Origin: Saprospiraceae bacterium | GTDB lineage: Bacteria; Bacteroidota; Bacteroidia; Chitinophagales; Saprospiraceae | Assembly: GCA_016714025.1 (NCBI GenBank) | Contig: JADJOB010000001.1 | Location: 62,001 to 126,000, forward strand | DNA length: 64,000 nt | Direction: 5' to 3' | Shown: positions 7,445-16,272 of the stretch, in pieces | How positions within the stretch are numbered: position 1 is the stretch's first letter | Layout: each line of letters begins with the position of its first letter | Translations under genes and position numbers: made by a program | The notes under the pieces: generated by a model | The model's input: the letters and a program-made list of their open reading frames with translations, nothing else | Databases searched by the model: none | What the model was told of the DNA's origin: nothing

Positions 7445-8290
7445 ATGGGATATAAATTAGTCGCGGATGCTGGTTCCAGTAAGACGGATTGGGTATTTTT
7501 TGGTGCAAATCAGAGTACCCATTTTGAAACCGATGGGATCAATCCAACTACGCAAGCTCCAAGTTATTTGGATACCATTTTAGAAAAAACCAAATTCAAT
7601 TGTCCGGATCTGCCTGCAGACATAATTTTTTATGGTGCAGGATGCAATTCACAATCGGCTAAAGACATCCTTGGCATTTTGTTTGAAAAGCACTTTCCGA
7701 ATGTTCATCTAACGATTCATTCAGACATTTTAGCAAGTGGTCGGGGCTTATGCGAAGGTGCAGAAGGCATCGTTGCAATTTTAGGAACCGGCAGTCATGC
7801 TGCACATTGTGATGGCCATGCGATTGTTCACCAACTTCCCTCCCTTGGTTATTTACTTGGAGACGAAGCCTCCGGAAACTATTTTGGAAAAAAACTGCTC
7901 CAGCTTTATTTTTTAAACAAAATGGATACCCAATTAAGACAGCATTTTGAAAATCAGTACCCGGCATTAAATCATGATTTTATTTTTCAATTATATCATT
8001 CTCAAAAACCAGCATTCAAATTGGCAGAATTTGCCCGATTTGCAATTCAACATAAAAATGCAGAATCCTTAAAACCGATCATTAAATTAGGCATTGAAGA
8101 ATTTATTGAAAACAGAATTTTAATTTACAAACCACTCCAGTTACCGGTGCATTTATGTGGCTCGATCGGATATTACCTGCGCGATGAATTTAGAAGCAGT
8201 TTGAATAATTATGGTTTAAATTTTGGAAATTGCAGTCAGAAATTAATTCAACATTTATTGGCTTACCATTTAAAATATGAAACCCATTAA
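7445..8290 (+). CDS. BadF/BadG-type ATPase, N-acetylglucosamine kinase-like
   Basis: A 281-aa ASKHA-fold protein. The phosphate-1 loop is VADAGSSKTDW (residues 6-16), and a second glycine-rich element is ILGTGSHAAHCDGH (near 115-128). The overall pattern matches the Bacteroidota N-acetylglucosamine kinase-like branch of the BadF/BadG/BcrA/BcrD family. Its likely role is phosphorylation of amino sugars from cell-wall turnover; the exact sugar is not proven. The gene overlaps pfkA by 14 nt, indicating translational coupling and a sugar-phosphate context. A weak promoter (TTG at 7408-7410, 20 nt, TATCTTGC) precedes the ATG closely. Confidence 0.8.
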   Translation: MGYKLVADAGSSKTDWVFFGANQSTHFETDGINPTTQAPSYLDTILEKTKFNCPDLPADIIFYGAGCNSQSAKDILGILFEKHFPNVHLTIHSDILASGRGLCEGAEGIVAILGTGSHAAHCDGHAIVHQLPSLGYLLGDEASGNYFGKKLLQLYFLNKMDTQLRQHFENQYPALNHDFIFQLYHSQKPAFKLAEFARFAIQHKNAESLKPIIKLGIEEFIENRILIYKPLQLPVHLCGSIGYYLRDEFRSSLNNYGLNFGNCSQKLIQHLLAYHLKYETH

Positions 8291-9257
8291 ACGCATTGGA
8301 ATTTTTACCTCCGGAGGAGATGCTCCTGGAATGAATGCTGCAATTCGGGCGATAACCCGTACTGCAAATTATTATGATCTGCACGTCTATGGAATCTATA
8401 GAGGATTTGAAGGAATGATCGATGGAGAAATTATCCGTTTGGAAACTACCGATGTCAGCAATATCATTCACCAGGGAGGTACCATATTGAAAACTGCCCG
8501 AAGCAGTCGTTTTTTAGAAGCATCCAATCGCCAAAAAGCTTTTGAAAATTTGCAAGCCAATGATCTGGATGCAGTTGTGGCAATTGGTGGCAATGGTACG
8601 TTTACAGGGGCTTCTGTTTTTTTTAAAGAAACCGGATTTCCCATGATCGGATTGCCAGGCACCATCGACAATGATTTATATGGAACCGATTTTACGATTG
8701 GTTTTGATACAGCTGTCAATACTGCAATCGAAGCAGTCGACAAAATACGTGACACAGCTGATTCTCATGATCGTTTGTTTTTGATTGAAGTGATGGGAAG
8801 GCATTCCGGTTACATCGCACTCTATACTGCAATCGCTTCCGGAGCCAGTGCCTTATTAATCCCAGAACATGATGAAAACATTGATCAATTGGTTGCCGAG
8901 ATTAAGAAAACTCTTAAACGAAAAAAATTATTCAGCTTAGTCATTGTTGCAGAAGGAAATAAAATTGGACCCACCCCGATGATCGCCGAACTGTTAAAAG
9001 AACGCGTTAAGGAATATGAAATTAAAATGGCTATCATCGGACACATTCAACGAGGTGGATCTCCCAGTGTTGCGGATCGAATACTTTCCAGCCGCCTGGG
9101 ACATGCTGCCGTTGAGGCTTTATTAAAAGGAAAACACAATTGCATGGCTGGCATCGTCAATGATAAAATAGTTTATACTGATTTTGATCAAGCCGTTCAA
9201 CATCAAAAATATCCGGATGAAGATCTTATCAAATTAGCAGACATATTAGGGAGGTAA
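8277..9257 (+). CDS. pfkA: 6-phosphofructokinase
   Basis: A 326-aa PfkA-type enzyme making fructose 1,6-bisphosphate in glycolysis. Seen: the nucleotide loop TSGGDAPGMNA (about residues 11-21), the catalytic strand GLPGTIDNDLYGTD with the proton-abstracting Asp, MGRHSG, and a C-terminal HIQRGGSPS substrate loop. The residue that separates ATP- from pyrophosphate-dependent enzymes is Gly (GGNG), favouring ATP. The preceding residue, an Asp in E. coli (Asp103, Mg-ATP contact), is Asn106 here. Length fits bacterial PfkA. The gene starts inside the end of the sugar-kinase-like gene (14-nt overlap). Confidence 0.95.
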   Translation: MKPIKRIGIFTSGGDAPGMNAAIRAITRTANYYDLHVYGIYRGFEGMIDGEIIRLETTDVSNIIHQGGTILKTARSSRFLEASNRQKAFENLQANDLDAVVAIGGNGTFTGASVFFKETGFPMIGLPGTIDNDLYGTDFTIGFDTAVNTAIEAVDKIRDTADSHDRLFLIEVMGRHSGYIALYTAIASGASALLIPEHDENIDQLVAEIKKTLKRKKLFSLVIVAEGNKIGPTPMIAELLKERVKEYEIKMAIIGHIQRGGSPSVADRILSSRLGHAAVEALLKGKHNCMAGIVNDKIVYTDFDQAVQHQKYPDEDLIKLADILGR

Positions 9258-9322
9258 TCCATTAGATTCATTTCTAAATCATCGAATCTTGTTTTACCTA
9301 TTGCAATAAAATTGTGAATACT

Positions 9323-11800
9323 TTATTTTCCTCCGCCTATATTACTTAATAAGGCCAGTCGAATGCTCGACTTTTGATAGTCCGAACCTTCAAATGCATG
9401 AACCCAATCCAGACGAAAGACTCTAAATACTTTGTACCCTATATTTCCAAATCCAATTGAATATTCAGTATACGGTTTATTTCTGTCATTGATAACGGAT
9501 GAACAACGTATCAATTCTTTTAAACCCAATTTATTAATTAAAGGAATCCGGTCTAATAATTTTCCTTGCAAATCCCATTCAAGAAACCAGGACAATGCAT
9601 GATTATCCGTACTGTGCGCATAAGGATTTAAACTTAAAAACACATCCGGGTCATTTGGTTTGTTGTAAAAAATATAAGGATTCCCTTTTTGAAAAATCCA
9701 TTCAGATGGATCCAATGGGTTCTTATGGAAAATTTTAGTTGCCTTCACTAAATAGCTGAGTTGACCCCAATTCTGCAAGGACTGGTCATTATAAATACTG
9801 GTGCCAACTACATGAAACTGTTCTCTGGAATTTGGATAAACACCCCAGGTATGTCGCAACCTCACGACCGGCCATTCACTCTCAAGATAATCCGTTGCAT
9901 TGGGCGCCAACCAAACTTTAGTTCCGCGACGCCACCGAATCCGATTGGTAAAACTGATGTATTCTTTATGATTGATCTTCAAACTATCCTTGAAATCATC
10001 GCTGCTGCTATTCAAAGAATAGTATCGATCTTTCTTTGCTATGCTGTAATTTGAATGATTTGTCAAATTATATCTGGCATTGTAATTCCACTCACCAAAA
10101 TATAAAAAATCATAGGCTATATATTGTTTATAATTCAACCCGATCATTCGATTCTCATAAAATTTGTTGTAGTTTTTTTTAAGCCACAAATTTGCAATTT
10201 CCTGAACGATGAGGGATCCGGGGTTATGATCATAGGCTTCCAGTTCGATACCAGTCTTTACCGATAACTCCGCTTTTCTAAATTCATTAAATCGTTGTGT
10301 ATAACTAAAACTTGGCCTGAAAACTTTTTCTGCAAAACCGTAGTCTAGTTTAGATTCGATGCGGTATTCGTTGTATTCATTTTTTACATGCTGTTGTTGA
10401 TTAAACCGAAGTATGGTCCCTAAACTCCAACCCTGCACTGGATTAAAATGGATAATTTCCAAAGGAGAGGCAATGGAATAAGAACGCTTCTTATAGGTGT
10501 TGTGAAACGTATAGCCGGTTAGAAAATGGATGGTTTTAAATTCATTCCGCTGTTGGTCTACTGAATCTTTATAGACCTTAGAGTCCCGGATTGTTTTCAA
10601 ACTATCTTTGGATCGATAGTCGGTGATTTCTTCCGTTGTTAATGGAACCGGTCGGATTGAATCCCAATAAACCACTTCCTTTGCATTGGCTCCATCCTGA
10701 ATTCGCAACAGCACCCTTTTATCTTGTGGCTCAGCAACTTTTTCAAAATCATAATCTGAAAACACTACAGCAAATTTGCCTTCTAATTTTATAACAAACA
10801 ATGCCGCTTTAAATCCAAAAACCTGCGATTGCAATTCAAAACGATCGGATCCTGATACTGGAATAAATACCTGGCTGAGGTAAATGCTATCAAACAATTC
10901 CTGTTGCACCTGTTTGCCTGAAATATGAAGATTTAATTCATACAAATTCCATGAATTTTCTTGTATCGTAATCACTCCGGACCAGGCAGGAAGGCTGTTG
11001 TTTTTGGGAATGATCCGAATCCTATGCAAGATTAGCTGATCGGTCTGAAGTGTATCCGTACTTAGTAAATTGTATTTATAGTAATCTAATGCATAATCTG
11101 CAATCGGTGAAACAATGGCTCTTCCAAATTCATTGGTGTTTTCATATAAATTAAACAAGGCGGAAGAAGCTCGATTAAATGAAAATCCATTATCCCTTCC
11201 CGAGATTCTGGAAGATATCATTTCTTCATAAAAATGATCCGGTTTTTTAAAATTAAGTTTAGAAACGGTTTCAGACAAATAAATAATCCCTTTTCTATTT
11301 GAATCCAGATTGCCATCCAAATTCCCAATTTCTTTGCCCAATATTTTTTTTGGTATATCCAGAATTTTAATTGACCCTTTTGTATATGCATTGCATTGAA
11401 AATCCGATTTTCCGGAATAATATAAATTTCGCTTTGCTATTGCTTTTCGAATGATTGCATAGGCCGGGTCTTCCTGATCCGAAGAAATAACAATTTCATT
11501 TAAATTATAGGTTGAAGGTTTTAATATAATATTTAAGAGCATGGGACCAGATTGATAATCTATGTCCCGCTCTTCTATTTGATATCCTAAATAATGAAAC
11601 ACAACTTTATTCCTGCCAACAGGTAATTCCAGGGTATAGGATCCGTCTTTGTTGCTGATACTTCCTTTGGTGGTGTATTTAATATAGATTGAAGCAAATG
11701 CTAATGGATTGCCCTCAGGATCCGAAATCGTTCCTTTCAATTGGGAAAATGAACTATTCAAAAAAGCAAACAAACAAAATACCAGGAACGAAATCTTCAT
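9323..11800 (-). CDS. DUF5686 / carboxypeptidase-regulatory-like outer-membrane protein
   Basis: A signal peptide (MKISFLVFCLFAFLNSSFSQ) is followed by a carboxypeptidase-D regulatory-like beta-sandwich (about residues 20-105, starting LKGTISDPEGNPLAFASIYI). The long remainder, rich in alternating aromatic and polar strands, fits the DUF5686 beta-barrel family of Bacteroidota. It is probably an outer-membrane barrel of unknown cargo. The start is set at 11800 because that ATG overlaps the pabA stop as ATGA, while an in-frame codon at 11812 would lack a signal-peptide-like start. It is likely translated after pabA on the same minus-strand transcript, though no functional link is obvious. Confidence 0.85.
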   Translation of the reverse strand: MKISFLVFCLFAFLNSSFSQLKGTISDPEGNPLAFASIYIKYTTKGSISNKDGSYTLELPVGRNKVVFHYLGYQIEERDIDYQSGPMLLNIILKPSTYNLNEIVISSDQEDPAYAIIRKAIAKRNLYYSGKSDFQCNAYTKGSIKILDIPKKILGKEIGNLDGNLDSNRKGIIYLSETVSKLNFKKPDHFYEEMISSRISGRDNGFSFNRASSALFNLYENTNEFGRAIVSPIADYALDYYKYNLLSTDTLQTDQLILHRIRIIPKNNSLPAWSGVITIQENSWNLYELNLHISGKQVQQELFDSIYLSQVFIPVSGSDRFELQSQVFGFKAALFVIKLEGKFAVVFSDYDFEKVAEPQDKRVLLRIQDGANAKEVVYWDSIRPVPLTTEEITDYRSKDSLKTIRDSKVYKDSVDQQRNEFKTIHFLTGYTFHNTYKKRSYSIASPLEIIHFNPVQGWSLGTILRFNQQQHVKNEYNEYRIESKLDYGFAEKVFRPSFSYTQRFNEFRKAELSVKTGIELEAYDHNPGSLIVQEIANLWLKKNYNKFYENRMIGLNYKQYIAYDFLYFGEWNYNARYNLTNHSNYSIAKKDRYYSLNSSSDDFKDSLKINHKEYISFTNRIRWRRGTKVWLAPNATDYLESEWPVVRLRHTWGVYPNSREQFHVVGTSIYNDQSLQNWGQLSYLVKATKIFHKNPLDPSEWIFQKGNPYIFYNKPNDPDVFLSLNPYAHSTDNHALSWFLEWDLQGKLLDRIPLINKLGLKELIRCSSVINDRNKPYTEYSIGFGNIGYKVFRVFRLDWVHAFEGSDYQKSSIRLALLSNIGGGK

Positions 11801-12378
11801 GTTGCCAACCAATTTTCCAGCAGCTCTCTGCCAAGTTTTGTTAAAAATGATTCCGGATGAAATTGAATTCCTTCAATATTGAATGTTTTGTGTTTTATCC
11901 CCATAATGATTTGATCTTCTGATACGCAAGTAACATGCAATGAATCCGGCAGGCTTTTTTCATCAATTGCCCAGGAATGGTACAATCCTACATCAAATAC
12001 TGCAGGCATGGTGCTTATAATTGAATTTAAATGCGTTGCCTTGTTAATGACTTGTTTTACCTGACCGTGTTGCACCACATCTTGTTTAAATAATTTTGCT
12101 CCATAAAATTCTGCAATGGCTTGATGACCAAGACAAATTCCCAAAATACTTTGCTTGCTTTGATAATTTGACAAAATAGATTTCATTGCAGGAAAATGAT
12201 CTGGTATGCCCGGTCCTGGTGAAAACAGAATTTTCTCAAACTTAACTACTTCATTATCAAGATATTTCAAGGAATCCAGGATCCTTGGTACAGCATCTAA
12301 GCTCTTCAATAAATGAACTAAATTGTAGGTAAATGAATCCCTGTTATCAAGAAGTAAGATCTCTTTATTTGAATACAC
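11797..12378 (-). CDS. pabA: Aminodeoxychorismate/anthranilate synthase glutaminase subunit
   Basis: A class I glutamine amidotransferase that supplies ammonia for 4-amino-4-deoxychorismate (folate) or anthranilate (tryptophan) synthesis. Seen: LLLDNRDSFTYNLVHLL at the N-terminus, the oxyanion loop FSPGPGIPDHF, the nucleophile elbow GICLGHQAI with the catalytic Cys, and HPES with the catalytic His. pabB lies divergently next door and there are no trp genes, so folate is the likelier pathway. The frame is open to an ATG at 12435, but those extra 19 residues lie before the usual family start. A TATTTTCG promoter-like element falls inside them, so I prefer GTG at 12378. Start uncertain. Confidence 0.85.
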   Translation of the reverse strand: MYSNKEILLLDNRDSFTYNLVHLLKSLDAVPRILDSLKYLDNEVVKFEKILFSPGPGIPDHFPAMKSILSNYQSKQSILGICLGHQAIAEFYGAKLFKQDVVQHGQVKQVINKATHLNSIISTMPAVFDVGLYHSWAIDEKSLPDSLHVTCVSEDQIIMGIKHKTFNIEGIQFHPESFLTKLGRELLENWLAT

Positions 12379-12464
12379 AATAAAAGCTAATAACTTTCGG
12401 ACGAAAATAGACAAAGATTCGATTGCAAAAGCCATTTAGAGCGCATTCTTCAGTTATTGAGCGT

Positions 12465-13400
12465 ATGAATTCATTTAAACAGGATGAAAGACCTTTTCTG
12501 TTTGTGATTGACTATTTGAAAACCTGTGGTATTTGTGAACCTCTGGATGAACTCAATGATGAATTGATTAAATATTCAATTTGCAATCAAAAACCTGTTG
12601 AACAATTAAATCGTCCCTTTAGGTTTAAACCGGTTCCTGTATCCTTTGATTCCTACAAAACCAAATTTGATATGGTTTATCAGGCCATTCAAAACGGTGA
12701 TAGTTATTTGTGCAATTTAACTCAAGCTACTAAATTGGAGACCAATCTGAGTTTGAATGACATTTTCCGATTTACAAATGCGCCTTACAAACTTTATATT
12801 AAAGATACTTTTGTTGTATTCTCCCCCGAATCTTTTGTAACTATCAATGGCAGCCAAATAAATACCTTTCCAATGAAAGGAACCAAAAGGGTTGCGGACG
12901 ATCCGGAAGGTTTTCATTTATTGAATGACCTCAAAGAAACGGCAGAACACAATACCATTGTTGATTTATTGCGGAATGATCTGAGCATGGTTTCTGACCA
13001 GGTTGCCATCAAACGTTATAAATTTCTGTTGAAGGTAAAAACACACAATGACGAATTATGGCAAATGAGTTCAGAAATCAGCGGAACCTTACAAAATTAT
13101 TATTTAGATCATCCAGGATTCTTATTTGATAAAATTTGTCCGGCAGGATCCATTTGTGGTGCTCCCAAAGAGAAAACGCTGGAACTAATTTCTAAAACAG
13201 AAAATTACAATCGCGGATTTTATACCGGAGTGTTTGGCGTTTACGATGGCACCAGTTTGCAAAGCGCGGTGATGATCCGATATATTGAAAAAACCAAGGA
13301 TGGACTTGAATTTAAAAGCGGGGGTGGCATCACTTTTCATTCTGATGCTTTTCAAGAATACCAAGAATTAATTCACAAAGTCTATGTTCCGATTTTTTGA
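12465..13400 (+). CDS. pabB: Aminodeoxychorismate synthase component I
   Basis: A chorismate-binding enzyme of about 311 aa that converts chorismate plus ammonia to 4-amino-4-deoxychorismate for folate synthesis. Seen: YLCNLTQATKLE, the SPESFV strand, PMKGTKR (the PIKGT motif), DLLRNDL (the metal-site region), CPAGSICGAPKEKTLE and the end motif SGGGITFHSD. It is shorter than E. coli PabB because the N-terminal tryptophan-pocket region is reduced, as in other Bacteroidota. I start at ATG 12465 (MNSFKQDERPFLF); an in-frame TTG at 12423 would overlap the pabA frame. It overlaps pabC by 17 nt. Confidence 0.9.
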   Translation: MNSFKQDERPFLFVIDYLKTCGICEPLDELNDELIKYSICNQKPVEQLNRPFRFKPVPVSFDSYKTKFDMVYQAIQNGDSYLCNLTQATKLETNLSLNDIFRFTNAPYKLYIKDTFVVFSPESFVTINGSQINTFPMKGTKRVADDPEGFHLLNDLKETAEHNTIVDLLRNDLSMVSDQVAIKRYKFLLKVKTHNDELWQMSSEISGTLQNYYLDHPGFLFDKICPAGSICGAPKEKTLELISKTENYNRGFYTGVFGVYDGTSLQSAVMIRYIEKTKDGLEFKSGGGITFHSDAFQEYQELIHKVYVPIF

Positions 13401-13980
13401 AAGCATTTCCATCAGGGATGGGGTCCCTCAAAATCTGTATTATCATCAATTGCGAATTGATCATACATTTAAACAATTTTACCCAAAAATTGATTCACCA
13501 CACCTGGAATACCTGATTTCTAAAAATGTTCAGGCACGATTTCCATTAGTGAAATGCAAATTCAGCTACAATGAAACGTCACATCAGTTTTTTTGTCTGG
13601 CCTATAATCCAAAAACTTATAAGAAATTCCACCTGATTCATGACAATCAGCTTAGTTATAACTTCAAATACATAGACAGAATGTGTTTTGATCAATATCT
13701 TAGAACCATTCCATCAGACCACCAGCTCCTTATAGTTAAAAATGAATATCTGACAGATTCAAGCTTAAGTAATTTGGCATTCTACGATGGCTACCGATGG
13801 CTAACTCCAATAGATCCTTTACTTAAAGGCACTATGCGTGCTTCGTTAATAGCCGACTGGAAAATTCATGAAGAAGCCATCCAGTTGAAACATCTGTCTT
13901 TATTTAAAAAATTCAAGCTGATAAATGCGATGAATCCATTGGATTCAACAATTGAATATTCAATGGATTTGATTTCTTAA
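13384..13980 (+). CDS. pabC: Aminotransferase class IV, aminodeoxychorismate lyase-like
   Basis: A 198-aa PLP-dependent class IV protein. In the folate pathway this family releases pyruvate from aminodeoxychorismate to give p-aminobenzoate. The start SISIRDGVPQNLYYHQLRID matches short Bacteroidota members, and later elements (YLTDSSLSNLAFYDG, PLLKGTMRASLI) match the fold's substrate region. It is smaller than E. coli PabC (about 270 aa). The job is inferred mainly from its position: it begins 17 nt inside pabB and is followed 13 nt later by a PLP-homeostasis gene. Confidence 0.8.
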   Translation: MFRFFESISIRDGVPQNLYYHQLRIDHTFKQFYPKIDSPHLEYLISKNVQARFPLVKCKFSYNETSHQFFCLAYNPKTYKKFHLIHDNQLSYNFKYIDRMCFDQYLRTIPSDHQLLIVKNEYLTDSSLSNLAFYDGYRWLTPIDPLLKGTMRASLIADWKIHEEAIQLKHLSLFKKFKLINAMNPLDSTIEYSMDLIS

Positions 13981-13993
13981 TTTTCAATTCACC

Positions 13994-14647
13994 ATGAACC
14001 TAAACAACTATAAGCAGATTTTAGAAACGCTGAAGCCATACCATGCCCAATTAATTGCCGTAAGTAAAAATCAGAGCACCGAGGCAATTCTTAGTTTGTA
14101 TGAAGCCGGTCAAAGAATTTTTGCAGAAAACAGAGTGCAAATGTTACTGGAACGCAAAAACCAATTGCCATCAGATATTGAATGGCACTTAATTGGAAGT
14201 TTGCAGAAGAATAAAGTCAGAAAAATTGCAGAATGGATTTGTATGATTCATTCCGTTGATTCTTTTGAATTGGCAGAAACGATTCACAAAGCCGCTATCC
14301 AATACAACCGGGTGATTCCCATTTTACTTGAAATTAAAATTGGAACTGAATCCGAAAAACAAGGATTTGAATATACAAAGCTTCTTGACTCTTTAAACGA
14401 TGACCCATGGATAAATTTATCTGGTGTACAAATTTCAGGTTTGATGGGAATGGCAAGCTTTACTGAAGATACCCATCAAATTCAAAGTGAATTCCGAAAA
14501 CTCAAACTTCATTTTGAATCAATCAAGAAATTGCATCCTGAATTTACTGCATTCAAAGAACTCTCCATGGGTATGTCTTCGGACTACACGATTGCGCTGG
14601 AGGAAGGATCCACCATGGTTCGAATTGGAAGTAAATTATTTAATTAA
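13994..14647 (+). CDS. YggS/PROSC-type pyridoxal-phosphate homeostasis protein
   Basis: A 217-aa single-domain alanine-racemase-fold protein that binds PLP and buffers its supply. The PLP lysine is in LIAVSKNQS (about residue 25). Other signatures are FAENRVQ (family FGENYVQ), WHLIGSLQKNKVRK and SMGMSSDYTIALEEGSTMVRIGS, the phosphate-binding end. Length is near the usual 220-230. It closes the pabB-pabC cluster, whose lyase uses PLP, but such genes occur in many contexts. Its stop overlaps the stop of the convergent gene within TTAATTAA. Confidence 0.93.
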   Translation: MNLNNYKQILETLKPYHAQLIAVSKNQSTEAILSLYEAGQRIFAENRVQMLLERKNQLPSDIEWHLIGSLQKNKVRKIAEWICMIHSVDSFELAETIHKAAIQYNRVIPILLEIKIGTESEKQGFEYTKLLDSLNDDPWINLSGVQISGLMGMASFTEDTHQIQSEFRKLKLHFESIKKLHPEFTAFKELSMGMSSDYTIALEEGSTMVRIGSKLFN

Positions 14648-16269
14648 TTTACAATCACTAATTTATTGACAAAAGTTTTCTTGCTCGCAAGTACAATTTT
14701 TACATAATAAATACCTGATTCAAGTTGCATTGTCAAAGATTCATGTGCTTTAGATGCTTTAAATTCTGATAAAATCTTTCCATTAAGATCCAGTAGTTGG
14801 ATCAACTCCATATCCTCCTTTGTAGTTAAATTAATTTTTCCATTCGCAGGATTAGGATAAATGATGGCTTGATCTTTTGATTGATTGGAAACGCTGGTCA
14901 CCCGGCATTTATCTATTTGAAATAATTCAATATCGTTTAAGCTGCAATCCAAATCTGCCAACTGCAAGTCCAATGCTTTTGAATTAAATACGACATCCGT
15001 AATCTTCATGGGATCTTTCGCAACCGTATAACTCAAGTCTTCACTGCAGTCGTGATCCATCAAGCCACTATTTTCTAATAATACCAAATAATTTTCCAAG
15101 CTGCCATTCGGTTTAATCAAAGTCCAGGTTTTGTCATCTCCGCGATCGTAATTAATTGAAGACGAGGTAGCAATGCTCGAGTTCTGCAAACTTTCTTTAA
15201 AATATTTATATTTCTCGATGATCGCATTACTCGAATTGATTTTCATTAATGAATAACCCTGGTAACCATTTTCAACCGGCGCCTGACCACCAACATAAAA
15301 ATAAAAGCCATCGGTATTAATTGCTTCAGCACGAATTGGAGCAGTATAATTTCTCCAGGTTCTAAGTGTCAAGGTTGCATCAAACCAACTAATCAACAAG
15401 GTTCCTGGTTCAGAGCGCCCAACAACAGACTGTGAAAACATAAATATATTGGCTCCTTTGGGTTCAATAGAAGTAAATCCAAAGCGATGGTTGTATAGCC
15501 CATCCGCACTAAAGAGTTCTACCATTTTTAATGCCACCGGCTCTCCTTCTGTAGAAACTTCTGCCAACATCATTCGAAAAAAATTATCACCTACAGGCCT
15601 GATGGTTCCTGATATCAACAAATCGTCGTTGGGTCCCAATGCCAGGGAAGCTGGAGCTTCTGCATGTATTGGAGCAAGGCTGTTGTATATTTTAGACCAA
15701 AGAATTTGTGAACCATCAAAAGCCAATAAAACGATTTTATTGTTTTGTGTTCCAAGATAATTTATTTCAGTTTCGAGCAACAAATAGTATATCCCTCTGA
15801 TATTAATTACATCTACTGGATTTAATGTTCGGTTTGGTTCAATTAAGTCAGAAATTATTTTTACATACTTTAATGCGTTGATTTTAAAATTGAACAAACC
15901 CATAATCAGGTAGTTTCCACTTCCTTGGACCAGGTATGTTCCAATAAAAAAAACTTCATCCGCACCTGTTGCAACAATTTTCTTTATCTGAATGCTTCCT
16001 GATTTCTGTCCAATGAGATGTCCTGATTTAAGATCTCCCGCATTTTGAAAATTTAGGATCAGGGCCTCCGTTAAATTTTTCTGGGTATTCAGCACATTAA
16101 CTGCGTATATTTTAGACGCTGGTACGGATCCTAAGCTACCAAATGAACTGCTGCTTGTAATTTCTAAAAATTGAATTGGATTGCTTGAATCAGCCGTGAT
16201 TTTTAACAAACTCTGAGCATGCATTAGGCCGCAGAAACAGGAAAGTACAAGAGAAATTTTCAGATTCAT
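14644..16269 (-). CDS. T9SS-exported protein of unknown function
   Basis: A 541-aa secreted protein with a Sec signal peptide (MNLKISLVLSCFCGLMHAQ). The central region (about 20-450) has repeated hydrophobic strand patterns compatible with a beta-propeller-like fold. The T9SS type A sorting domain (about 465-541) has YPNPANGKINL, IQLLDLNGKIL and LESGIYYVKI. Type IX export cleaves or anchors such proteins at the cell surface. The middle has no recognised catalytic motif, so function is unknown. Three bases separate its start from the upstream FG-GAP gene's stop, and the two are probably one transcript. Confidence 0.8.
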   Translation of the reverse strand: MNLKISLVLSCFCGLMHAQSLLKITADSSNPIQFLEITSSSSFGSLGSVPASKIYAVNVLNTQKNLTEALILNFQNAGDLKSGHLIGQKSGSIQIKKIVATGADEVFFIGTYLVQGSGNYLIMGLFNFKINALKYVKIISDLIEPNRTLNPVDVINIRGIYYLLLETEINYLGTQNNKIVLLAFDGSQILWSKIYNSLAPIHAEAPASLALGPNDDLLISGTIRPVGDNFFRMMLAEVSTEGEPVALKMVELFSADGLYNHRFGFTSIEPKGANIFMFSQSVVGRSEPGTLLISWFDATLTLRTWRNYTAPIRAEAINTDGFYFYVGGQAPVENGYQGYSLMKINSSNAIIEKYKYFKESLQNSSIATSSSINYDRGDDKTWTLIKPNGSLENYLVLLENSGLMDHDCSEDLSYTVAKDPMKITDVVFNSKALDLQLADLDCSLNDIELFQIDKCRVTSVSNQSKDQAIIYPNPANGKINLTTKEDMELIQLLDLNGKILSEFKASKAHESLTMQLESGIYYVKIVLASKKTFVNKLVIVN

Positions 16270-16272
16270 AAT

